Positions 54,520-64,000 of a stretch of DNA of 64,000 bases are shown here, one piece after another. Origin of the DNA: Toxorhynchites rutilus septentrionalis (Eukaryota > Arthropoda > Insecta > Diptera > Culicidae); the NCBI RefSeq assembly GCF_029784135.1, contig NC_073746.1, positions 256,904,994-256,968,993 of the forward strand, given 5' to 3'. The position numbers and the translations under genes were made by a program. The notes under the pieces are model-generated. The model searched no databases. It had not been told where the DNA came from and saw only the letters and a list, made by a program, of their open reading frames with translations. How positions within the stretch are numbered: position 1 is the first letter of the stretch; each line of letters starts with the position of its first letter.

Positions 54520-54785
54520 TATATGAGGTACAGACTAGGAGGGCGTCGCTGATCAATGGTCGGCTACACCCCAATAGGAAGTATCCCGTGTCGACCACAC
54601 ATACATAGTACTGGAGACTGCAACATCCCAATTATAAGAATCTTTGTAATGCTAACCTCGATCCAAACGCGAGTAATCGGTTACATATTACTAACATAGT
54701 TGTGAGACAAAAATTGTCAAGATATTGGACTCCCGGCCCCGTCAGGCTAGCGCCACATGTGCCTTAATTAAATATATATTTTGGG
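54520..54785 (+). mobile_element. Possible LINE 3' end
   Basis: The run GACTCCCGGCCCCGTCAGG, then GCCACATGTGCCTTAATTAA and an A-rich tail resembles 3' untranslated ends of mosquito LINEs as I remember them. There is no coding, and the assignment is weak. Confidence 0.25.
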
Positions 54786-54829
54786 AAAAAAAATGTATTT
54801 ATTGTTCTGCATAGTAACCGTTAATCATT

Positions 54830-55205
54830 ACACATTTCACAAGACGCAATAGCTGCCTTCACATCTGCCTTTACATCTTGAGTAGACGAATAAAATAGAA
54901 ATCGTAATGCTCAAGGGCGTTAGAATACGGATGGTTTGGGATTGGTTCAAACTTCAGATTTTCCAGCCTCTTCAGTTGCACGCGAAATGTGTTTTGACTT
55001 CAATTATGAAGTCAAAACGATATATTGATATTCTAATTTGGTTTGCGATATGCTGTTGAGTGATTCGCCGGCCATTTTGTATCAAATCTTCGCTGAATCT
55101 CAATAGGTTTCACTTTCTCAGCAGTTAAAAATTCGATAACAACGCGTTTTTTTAATGACATAGCACCAGAAAACGACGCCATACATATTACTCGGAACAA
55201 ACTGA
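54830..55205 (-). pseudogene. Mariner-like relic, internally deleted
   Basis: On the minus strand an ATG near 55186 opens MSLKKRVVIEFLTAEKVKPI, then EIQRRFDTKWP, matching mariner-type N-termini. After a deletion follow LENLKFEPIPNHPYSNALEH, DFYFIRLLK and, with frameshifts, VKAAIASCEM and NGYYAEQ. These are decayed forms of the H/YPPYSPDLAP.DF.LF region and C-terminus. It is a lineage different from the other mariners here. Confidence 0.5.
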
Positions 55206-55424
55206 ATGAATTTAGGTTGAGTTTTCCATATGAGCCATTTTCAACATTAACACGTTGGACCCCGCGTCGGTCCCGATAATGAGCTTTTTGGTAGGAAAGC
55301 GCTGACTTACTGAGACTGACAGTTACAAAATAAGAAAGTTAAAATATGTATGGTTTGTTTTCGGATGTATTTCAAAATGTTACTACTTTCTAATCGAATT
55401 TCTGACTATTTTCTATTTATACAC

Positions 55425-55920
55425 CCAAACTAGCGTTGCTAGAAAGCATTTCATTTTCGGCAGAAACCATGTCTTTTCATGCATTGTAGAGTCAAATGAG
55501 CAAATAATGTCATCTGTCCACAACGCTTTAAAATGTTTGTATGTATGGAAGCAGACATCCCTTTCTTTTTTCTTTTTTCATCTTATTTGGGATTGCACCC
55601 AAGAAAAAGTCCAAACGATATCAACGGGGATCGAGAACCAAGGCCGGCTGGAATGCCAGACTGTTATACACGACCACGCTATCCACATAGCTAATGATGC
55701 TGTTGCGGAGAAGCGTGATACTATTACATCTCACTACAAAATTGAAGTTGGAAAGTGTTTTCTATTATTACTCTTAGAAAACACTTTCCAGCTTAAAGGA
55801 GATCTATATCCATCTCGGTCTGGGCCGTGCACATATGTGGCAAAGTAATGCTTGCTTATTTGAAACGTGTCTCTTGTTTCGCTCACTCGTATTAATCTTA
55901 TATTGCCATACCATATAGGA
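55425..55920. repeat. Interspersed repeat, inverted partner of 49150-49580
   Basis: Contains GTTGGAAAGTGTTTTCTATT and, 10 bases on, the inverse AGAAAACACTTTCC, forming a small internal palindrome (55748-55791). The tRNA-like core is on the minus strand (GATCGAGAACCAAGGCCGGC). A further piece of the family lies at 50400-50510. Confidence 0.7.
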
Positions 55921-56929
55921 CGCTTGCAGCGTGCATATGCATTAGTGATCTGTTGGGCAGGCAAAAGAGATCGTTGCATAGGATTTACATGCATTGACAA
56001 GATCGAGCTTTGTTTAAATAATGCTTTTATCGAAATAGTTATAGAAATTACGCGCTACACTATACATATGAATATATGTCTCTTTACATAAAAATATTTA
56101 CTTTTAGCGTCAAAGCCATATACCGGTAGAAAAAAAGAATTTCCTGTTATGGCTGTGATCTATATCAATGGAAACAGATAGATTATTCAAAAAGTGCAAA
56201 TTGCGAATTGCCTTCGATTGAAAAATGTGTGAGCTTGTGGACTTCTCGTTAAAAGTGTTCGAGATAAAAATCTTCCATATCTTCCATATAAATATCTTAT
56301 CATTACTATACTCTAACTCTATAATAATCTTGTTTCGCATCACATGATAATACCTCATTTTGGAGAGTTGTCTAGATAAGAGGAGGATAATTGTGACGAT
56401 AAACTATCAGCAGTCAATCGTGCATCTCTAGTTTTGTTTTTATTTGACTCATAGACATGCGTGATCCACGAGATCGTGTAGCCAAACGGAATGTTCGAAG
56501 ATGTGAACGCTGCCTCATCCGCGCGTTCGATACTGATAATTTTGTTTCTGAATCTCTCCCCCGAATCTGTTCACGTTTAAACTTTTTCTCGCTCGAATTG
56601 AACTACAAATTTGTAAATGTACCTTTGAATTTACAACCGATGAGAAGCTCCTATGAAGATATGTTTAAACGTACATGCGGTATTAGTGTATTGTGAATGT
56701 GCACAAATGTACCCAAAGCATTTCTCCTTTTTTTTTTTTGTCGACGATTTTCGCAGTCGTCAATGTATTGATAATACCTCTCAACCAATCCATTCGATTT
56801 GATTAGTGAACATGGACATATTTCCCTTGATAAAGTTGCAAAATGAAAAACTCCTAACAGGAGTTCCGTTATCGTTTTGGATTACACGCAATGCCCGAAG
56901 CTTGAAAAAGCCCTTAGAAGCTGAACTAG

Positions 56930-57085
56930 TTACATCCGAGCTTATACGATGCATTTCAATCACCATTCGTACCTCTCACGCTGAAGGTCTCGAATTCAAT
57001 TCTCACTCTCTACATTCGGGATGGAAATGAAACCGTGTCCGAGTGACGAACAAGCCAAATAGGCTGAAAGTCACTATAATGCAGC
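56930..57085 (+). mobile_element. tRNA-derived SINE, family B, decayed copy
   Basis: CCTCTCACGCTGAAGGTCTC, GAATTCAATTCTCACTCTC and GTGACGAACAAGCC...GAAAGTCACTATAATG follow the order of the copy at 26534-26685. The A-box region is poorly preserved and no target duplication was found. Confidence 0.65.
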
Positions 57086-57089
57086 ACAA

Positions 57090-59370
57090 AAATTCAATCA
57101 CGAACAAAAACTTTGAGTAGGTGTCAACTGCCATATACAATTCGCCAGATCCAAATATCGCAACCAATCTATTTAAATGATTCCCACATCCTATCCGACA
57201 GCTCACGTCATACTAGTGGTATTGAAGGATTTTTATTAGATAAAAGCACAAAAGTTTTGCAGTTTTTCTTACGGATTTTTCATGTTTCAGCACTTTCAGC
57301 CACCGAAAAAATGTCTCATTATGCTCTTCATGACAACTTCGTCAATGTGTCCGCTGCTGATTCTATGGCTTTCGATCGCAACGCTTCCGGTATGATGATT
57401 CTATCCTCCTTGCCAAATGTTTCGATACTATGGATGTACATCCGTTATTCTTTAGGCCAATCGTCGTGTTACAGGGGAAAGCGTAGATTCCTCAACTCCT
57501 CATTTTGTTCCGAGCTTAATTGAGTCTCGCTCAATATAATCTCCATGCAGCCTGCGTCTTAAGTATACGGCAATATATGGCATTTTCTTCTTTAAATTGA
57601 TTAAATACCACATTGTATGTCGCTAACCCAACTCGTCTTATAAACCCGATGTTCGACTCATCTGATTTTTGAGACATGAGCTTCCGACGTTGAAGCAAGA
57701 CAGCATCCGAAGCATCCGAAGTGGAGACTAAATACTTCGGGCGGAAAGTGCTAGAGAACAATTGGGTATCTTAATTGGGGCAACGCCTGGTGTTTGGCCT
57801 TGTCGTTTTCAAATTCAATGTTATTGATACCAATGTCCTGGAAAAAAGGTAATGACGATGGTCGAGTTTCGAGCGACATAGCATGCGCTACCATAACTAT
57901 TTCCATGTGACGTCAGTCGTTGTGTTTATCTTTGATTGCCCACCGCATCCATGTAAAAATGCTATTTTCAGGAAGTAATTTAGTAATTAAAAACGAACAT
58001 TTTTGTAGAGCTTCCGGCAAATATGAGGCTAATGTGATAGCGTGGAGTGAATATTTGTGAAATCACTTGGAAAAAGACGGATAAAAGTGATATTTCCATG
58101 TGCCATTTTCACTCCCCCACGTTCATGGAAACGAACGAAGTTTCATTATTTTACCGTTATGATGTTGATGTTTCGAAGGCTCTCAGTGTCGGTGTGTATG
58201 TTGTGAGATAATTATCGCCAATTAATCAAAATTTCACCGGAAATGTAAATGCTTTTGAGAACTAAGCATACGACTGCTCTCTGGACTTTTTTACCACATG
58301 AAAAATCGAAATAAGTCACGATATAATTGCCATCTGTTAAAAAAACAACCAGTTGAATGATTTCATGAGAATTTTGGCTCAAATTATCATGCAACCGTGA
58401 GTACTTTGAACATTGTTTTGTCTCTTCCATATACATTCCATATTGAATGCAAATAATTACGACACGATATTTTGCTTGCCAATACAGATATACTTCGCCT
58501 ACTGCTCCACCTCTATATGTACCTCATTGTATTGATACCGAGGATACCGATTCAATGTTATCGCTTTTTACCGAGGATAAAGTAGCTTACCATGAGCAAA
58601 TCTCTTCTTGCGCTTCGATCAGCCTTCAGTTAATCAAGCTCTACTGGGATTACGTACCAATATAGCGTTTATCACCGAGTCTAATTTATAATTATACACA
58701 AGCTTTTCCTGAGTCATACAAATTTTTAACTGTTGTTAATCACCATTTTGTGATTGCAACGTAGAATAGCAAGCGCAATTTCTTCAAAGGCTTTCCAATA
58801 TTTTTTGCCATATCTTCCTCTTAGGCTTATCTTGCTTTTTTGCCTATGATGCTTACTGTGCTGCTGGAACAGTTTTTCTCTCGGCTTACCTCTACTTTTT
58901 TGCCGAAACTCATTTGTCTATATACATTTAGATGCAGGCTCGCTCTCTGGCTCACCCTTGCTAGCGAAAAAACTACACCGCTGTCGTAACAGTGTGATAT
59001 TTTCGCCATTAAACTCCATTTTTTCTATAATCAGCTAGTTCTACTTACTTCGAAGGAGTGTTGACCACGCCATTGTCGTGACCAGGGTTGGACACTCTGA
59101 GGCTATCTTGGAAATATTTTCCTTCGATCCAAGAAACACCTACCGCTCCAGAAATCGTTTACAGAATGATTTCATAACTCGATGCAATGCACCATCCGTT
59201 AAAGAGAATCTAAATCTCTCCCGCTCAATTCTCTTTCATGTCTCTTATTTTCTTGTAGTGATGCCAGATGTACGGCAAATCGTTAATCATAGAAAATTGA
59301 CTGAGAATCGCAGAATCTTTCATTTGAAGACAAATTTTGAATTTTATGGCGTTTATAGATACTGTTGTGC
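57090..59370. other. No recognisable gene or element
   Basis: AT-rich with small spurious frames (57113-57523, 59078-59446). No domain, inverted ends or RNA-like structure was noticed. Confidence 0.35.
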
Positions 59371-59379
59371 ACATTATAC

Positions 59380-59886
59380 AATTCTATTTTTGTTCCACCG
59401 CCATCAACATTTTAAAATTAGACAAAATTACTTTATACGCGCATAGTTAGTTCTCCTCTCGCAGAAGCGCATCAGTGTAAGCTCTGCACAATGTTTGTTT
59501 TGGGCATATTCTGAGAATGCATTCTGAGGCAAAATGATAGTACGACCGTGTGGGATATAAGGCAGACATGGAAAAATATAGATCTATATAGACATCATAT
59601 TAATTATTCATTCATTGGATGTGTACTGACATCAACCCAGTACACATCCAATGAATGAATAATTAATATGATGTCTATATAGATGTATATTTTTCCATGT
59701 CTGCCTTATATCCCACACGGTCGTACTATCAGTTTGCCTCAGAATGCATTCTCAGAATATGCCCAAAACAAACATTGTGCAGAGCTTACACTGATGCGCT
59801 TCTGCGAGAGAAGAACTAACTATGCGCGTATAAAGTAATTTTGTCTAATTTTAAAATGTTGATGCCGGTGGAACAAAAATAGAATT
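59380..59886. repeat. 507 bp near-perfect palindrome (long hairpin)
   Basis: Two ~249 bp arms are reverse complements around the nine-base spacer ACATCAACC (59629-59637). By eye at least four mismatches occur (in the CACCG(C/G)CATC, TTC(C/T)TCTCGC, GGCAAA(A/C)TGAT and ATATA(G/C)ATCTA segments), so identity is about 98%. The outer limits are AATTCTATTTTTGTTCCACC and its inverse; flanks beyond are unrelated. There is no coding of note. Transcripts from either strand would fold into a ~250 bp double-stranded RNA. Confidence 0.95.
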
Positions 59887-59997
59887 TTAAGTTCAGTGCG
59901 AACTTTTATCCCGAACGCACCTTCGCCCCACACTACACTATGCTATCTTAAATATGCAGTAAATTCGCAGCAAGCGATAGATAATACAGTAGAAGCC

Positions 59998-60055
59998 CTA
60001 TTATCCGCGAGCAGATGATCCGCGGTGCGGATTATTCGCGAGAGCATATTCCATA
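59998..60055. mobile_element. Single pogo/Tigger-like end
   Basis: CAGTAGAAGCCCTATTATCC, preceded by TA and followed by GCGAGCAGATGATCCGCGG, resembles the ATTATCCG ends at 2288 and 17347. The matching opposite end was not found, so this is a truncated or solo end. Confidence 0.45.
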
Positions 60056-60917
60056 GTAAATCTATAGGGCTTCCCGAAATTTGTCAGGGAAAGGTGGGCT
60101 CATGCTTTTTTGTTTCGGTCATGACTTCTTGGCCATTATGCATTATACGCAATACGTAATACGTTTGCTCAACATCCAAACAAACATTTTTTGTTCGAAA
60201 ACATTTGAGCAATTCTGAAAAAAATGTTTTCGAAAAATCATACAGCTTTCATACGTCGTTCGAAAATCAAAAATTATCAGTATTATCTGCTACAAGCTAA
60301 ATTCACATTTGAAGCACATTCTTTGTAGAGTCCAAACATGCCTTTCATGATAGTGTCTTCTTACTTAGAGTCAATGGTAAGAAACCATTGAAACGCTGCT
60401 CATATAATTACTATTTTCTGTACACTGCACTGTGATGAACGAAGAGAAACAATTGTGTTTTTAAATGTTATAATTACCTAAATTTCTGCATTTGAATCTT
60501 CAAGTAGATAATGAAACAATAAGATCAGTAGTAAAATTAAAATAATATTGATTCCTGGCATTATAACTCCTCGAATTCGACATCGAATTATTCCACAAAT
60601 CTCCTATTTTCACCGATAATATTCTTCAACTGGACAGATTATTTCATTGGAAATAATTAGAGCAGGGGTTTTCTGATTTTTTTTTTTAATGGCAGAGCAC
60701 TTTTTATAGCAAAAACATTTGACGGAGCACCTGCATTTTTTAATCAATAAAACAACTCCTATTTGCATTGACATTACCCAACTGGAAACAACTCTCTTTC
60801 AGTTACACGTCGCAGTTACACAACATCTGACCCAGAGTAAACAAGATGAATCACTATACACCTAGTGAAATTAAATTAAAGAATGTTTATTTCAAGGAGG
60901 GTTTTCAAGTGGGAGCA

Positions 60918-61191
60918 GTGCACCCGTGGCCGAGTGGTTAGCGTCTCACATGATCATGCCGGGTGTTCGGGTTCGATTCCCGTTCCCGTCGGGGGATTTT
61001 TCGTCAAAGAAACTTCTTCCGACTTTCACTGTGGTCACGCGTATTCTAGAGCTTGCCCCTCAGAATACATTCAAGGTGTGTTATTTGGCATAAGAAATCT
61101 CAACTATGTATTGATAAATGACGCTAGTTAATACATACGTTGAGACGGCAAAAGTTCCACAGGGAACGTTAACGCCATTCAAGAAAGAAGA
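60918..61191 (+). mobile_element. tRNA-derived SINE, family A, copy 4 (best preserved)
   Basis: Perfect 11 bp duplication AAGTGGGAGCA at 60907-60917 and 61192-61202. The head CACCCGTGGCCGAGTGGTTA has box A TGGCCGAGTGG (60927-60937) and box B GGTTCGATTCC (60970-60980) at tRNA-like spacing. The body is shared with all copies. The tail GCCATTCAAGAAAGAAGAAAG lacks a long poly(A). This is the reference copy for the family (~274 bp). It would be transcribed by RNA polymerase III and depends on a LINE for insertion. Confidence 0.95.
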
Positions 61192-61204
61192 AAGTGGGAG
61201 CATT

Positions 61205-62330
61205 TGCTATAACTTCGCGGAGCACTTATTTCCCGCGGAGCACCATTTGAAAACCCCTGTCCTAAAGTAATAAATGGAGGTTCGGTTATTGAAAAATGTC
61301 AAAATTATACTTTATAACTTATAACACTATACTGAAAAAAAAATTATATTTGTAAGAACATAAGCAGCCGATTTCACCGCAAGATATCTAATGTATGGTG
61401 GTGTTTTTCAACAAAATGGGCAGTTACGCGGATATTTCACGGACTTCAAGGTGAATCGATTTCAAATGTTTCACCCTTTCATTTATCCCTTTTTTGTTTC
61501 ACTCGTGGCACATGTTTACTCTCTTTTCATCCTACACGATCCGTTGGAGCGATACTTCAGGCACCGCTCTCGCTGCGGATGCAACGACTCTAAAATGCAC
61601 ACATTTAGCGTTAAACGGTCATCATACCGCCTAGCATTTGGCCGATGATAATGACGACGATGACTGTGACGCTGAGGACGACGGCAAGTCAGAAGAAGGA
61701 CCAGTGATTCAAACACAAAGGACGCGACGTGACGTGTGGAGTTGCGCAGCGTGTGCTACGATAAAGAGGCAGGAAAGCAGAAAGTGGGAGGTAAGTGGTA
61801 AAGGACCATGCGTTTAAGCGATGTGCGCAAGTCCAGCGGATGTGCAGAAAGGTGAGGGGAGCCTTGAACGAAGGGCTTCGCTGCAAAACTCGCTTGGCTT
61901 GGTGTGTGCGCTTGGTTTGTTGGTTGGTTGGTTGGCTGGTTGGATGCTTGGTCGGATGGTTCGTTGGTTCAAAAGCTACCGGTCAGGAAAACGGAAGGCG
62001 TGCGAGGTGGTGCGAAAAAAAAAGAAAAAATAAAACCAAAACGAGTGGAGGCAGCAAGAACGAGATGGAACGATTCGACTAGTAAGCCCTGAACATCCAG
62101 CCCATGCTCCAGCACGTTAAAATGGAACAGTGCAGTATATGTCCAGGGAAGAACGATCCATTGCATAAGAGATTTTTCAATTTTTACGATCAGTCGATAG
62201 TGGGATCTTCTAGGATGAGGTTTGGAAAGTTCTACGCAGCTCATGATGCGCTACGAACTTCTTACTCTCGGATGGAAACCATCAATTTCCCAGGGCTGAG
62301 CACCTGCTACAGATTGGCAGCTTGCAAGCC
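61205..62330. other. Non-coding stretch, GC-richer towards the right
   Basis: Short frames overlap in several phases. GGTTGGTTGGTTGGCTGGTT near 61921 is a small simple repeat that makes false open frames. No domain is recognisable. The rise in GC content leads into the promoter-like segment at 62340. Confidence 0.3.
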
Positions 62331-62339
62331 TGCCCAGTC

Positions 62340-62612
62340 GTCCCTCCGTCAGTCTTTCAGTCGGTTTTCTCCCGCCGGCCCAAAGCCATCGGTGATTGAC
62401 GTGGTCTGTCGTCGATAAGAAAAGCCTTAACACGGTCTCTTTGGTGGTGCAGTCAAGTGCAGTGACAATTGGTGATAAGACACAGAGTGACAATAATTCA
62501 GTCCGATTGACTGTATGTGGAGTGTAAGCTGTTATTTGGCCTGCAGTAGATCGTCCGGCTATAACGTGGAAGCGAAGGATTTGCAATACGAGGAAATCAT
62601 TTTTGGCACAGA
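62340..62612 (+). promoter_or_regulatory. Candidate arthropod core promoter and non-coding first exon
   Basis: TCAGTC initiator-like sites (62350-62355 and 62360-62365) fit the arthropod TCAGT consensus. They are followed by ~250 bp without long frames and then CACAGAAGGTAACG (62606-62619), which fits a 5' splice site (AG|GTAACG). GC content is higher than in the surroundings. If real, a host gene would continue to the right beyond the window or within a long intron. This is inference from short motifs only. Confidence 0.25.
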
Positions 62613-62619
62613 AGGTAAC

Positions 62620-63595
62620 GTTTAATATTACATCAAAAACTGTTGTATAATAGTTTCACTGTCTCGTATTTGCTAAAGTTGTCACGTACTACACATTGCG
62701 ACAGCAATTGTGGGTCATATTGCGATGACCAATGGAATATCTAGAATAACAAATCAATCCAATTCGAATAAACGCATATGTAAGTTTTAACAGACTTTAA
62801 CACTACACGTCGTATATAGTGTAGTTTTCAAAGCATTTATTCCTCTACATTAATGGATTCCAAAAACTTGATCATTACACATCTGTAGAGCAGGCAAATG
62901 ACAGACCATCCACCTGCCGTTCAGTGGGTTAAAATTTGGGATATCGATTTATCAAATAATCTGGATTTAATATAAATTGCTGTTATATTCAGACGGAAAA
63001 AACGACGATGAATAATGCCATTAATAAAAAATAATAAAACATTACATATCAGATGTCATTTTATAGATCCACTAACATCGCATTTGGTTGATAACAATTT
63101 GAAAATCAGGGAATATCAGGGGATTCAAATAATGTCATAAATTATCAGGGAATTTCGTCTCCAATCTGGAGAAAATGAAATTCCGCTAACTAGAATTCTG
63201 ATTATTGCAGTAATTAGAAAGTTAATGTTACCAAAAAAGTTGTTTTTGACTAGATGACTGCAGATTTTTCAATATATGTTGATTTCTTTTGTCTGTAGGT
63301 GAACATAGTCTTTCCGAAAAGTAAATAGCGCTAAAGTAGACGGCTTTTATATTCACGCTGCTTTTACTGGCATTTGGCATCAGTACCTGCACTTCAACCA
63401 ATTCCCTTACTTTTTTCTTCTTCGAAAACTATCGATAAATTTATGCTTGAAAATTATACTATCAAAGCTGAGATCATGTAGTGCCTGGGAACAATTGTGT
63501 ATCACAAATCACTCCGTACTGCTGAAAAACACATGGTTGTATTGAGAAGAATGTTTCATGACAGCCAGAAATCTGATAAGGTCTAACTAGGGCGT
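62620..63595. other. No recognisable gene; AT-rich
   Basis: No conserved coding. Near 63107-63165, AATCAGGGAATATCAGGGG and ATTATCAGGGAATTTCG form a short repetitive run of a type common in insect genomes. Confidence 0.35.
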
Positions 63596-63620
63596 GATAA
63601 AATTAGCTTTATGATAATGT

Positions 63621-63999
63621 TTGGCTTTGCCCCGAATTCTGAATCTGAGCTCAAAGAAGGTTTGCTATGCATTACATCTATACATTGTGGTTGGTTTCGA
63701 TGAGTCTTTGAACAAGACTACAAAGAGGCTGCCGATGGATCTGAATGTCAGATTTTGGAATAAGAAGAGAAGGAGAATTGGTAGATCGTTACACGACGTC
63801 AATGTTCTTGGGACATTCTCAAACATCAGAGATCAACTCGCAGATTTCAAAGAAGGTATGGGAATTGTATATTTGAACAAATGTTTTGTTGGATCGATGG
63901 ACGTGAATTGGTGATCATATTACGCGAGCTGCAAGTGGACTTTCAAAATGGAGAAGAAAAACTCGTGAATTTGGGTAGCTTCAGATTGCATATTTTACA
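63621..63999 (+). pseudogene. hAT-like transposase relic at the right edge
   Basis: The frame 63621-63914 reads YIVVGFDESLNKTTKRLPMD, then LNVRFWNKKRRRIG, LHDVNVLGTFS and LADFKEGMGIVYLNKCFVGS, MDVNW-stop. After a frameshift, RELQVDFQNGEEKLVNLGSF and RLHILH reach the window edge. The pattern FDESLN....MD..VRFW....V...(F)LG....D.L..FKEG....LNK....SMDGPNVN resembles the catalytic core of a hAT-related transposase family widespread in animals, with FDES holding the first acidic residue. The frameshift and loss of GP in MDGPNVNW mark it as dead. Continuation lies outside the window. Confidence 0.55.
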
Positions 64000-64000
64000 C

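Noticed and set aside
60921..60995. tRNA gene-like A and B boxes
   Set aside because: The sequence is the head of a repeated SINE with a body, tail and target duplications. It lacks a proper acceptor stem and occurs in several copies.
61795..62082. Open frames with tryptophan/glycine-valine repeats
   Set aside because: They arise from the GGTTGGTTGGTTGG simple repeat read in several phases; no coding evidence.

Overview
The window is AT-rich, repeat-dominated eukaryotic DNA, most likely from a mosquito or a close dipteran relative. The grounds are a DD37E-type IS630-Tc1-mariner transposon (a lineage first described in mosquitoes), LINE fragments that resemble culicine elements as I remember them, and abundant TA-target MITEs. 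I see no intact host gene, no rRNA gene and no genuine tRNA gene. Nearly everything recognisable is a mobile element or a relic of one. All family assignments come from reading motifs; no database search was run.

Left part (1-9.9 kb): the 3' end of a LINE, a DD37E copy with an internal deletion, a 2.3 kb Tigger/pogo-like element holding a ~120 bp tandem repeat and a tRNA-derived SINE, then about 5 kb with little recognisable content, then a foldback element. Next (9.9-14.1 kb) is a nearly complete Dong/R4-clade non-LTR retrotransposon inserted in a (TAA)n microsatellite. Its Myb-like N-terminal region, reverse transcriptase, CCHC finger and restriction-like endonuclease are all visible.

At 18.5-22.05 kb an old hAT-like element hosts two later insertions: a mariner (DD34D) with an intact 356-residue transposase frame, and a second, dead DD37E copy. 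From 22 to 34 kb there are small MITEs, an internally deleted mariner, a second SINE family with a perfect target duplication, a degenerate histone H3 pseudogene, the best preserved DD37E copy (minus strand), another SINE and a divergent DD37E relative. From 37 to 43 kb there are a mariner relic, two adjacent pogo-like non-autonomous elements that each keep a stub of the transposase N-terminus, and a short MITE.

At 44.9-49.0 kb a CR1-like LINE (zinc-finger ORF1, then AP-endonuclease) is split by a second mariner copy, which is itself interrupted by a P-element-like MITE and a SINE. This gives a readable order of insertion events. The right part (49-64 kb) holds inverted interspersed repeats, hAT-like transposase relics, a mariner relic, a 507 bp near-perfect palindrome, a SINE with a perfect 11 bp duplication and a promoter-like GC-richer stretch near 62.4 kb.

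The elements do not form a pathway. They form layers of parasites: autonomous elements (Dong, mariner, DD37E), elements that depend on others (SINEs on a LINE machinery, MITEs on DNA transposases), and decayed remains. The most unusual signals are the 507 bp palindrome, a mariner lesion filled with 18 bases identical to the DD37E element, and the P-like MITE flanked by an 8 bp site resembling the P-element target consensus.
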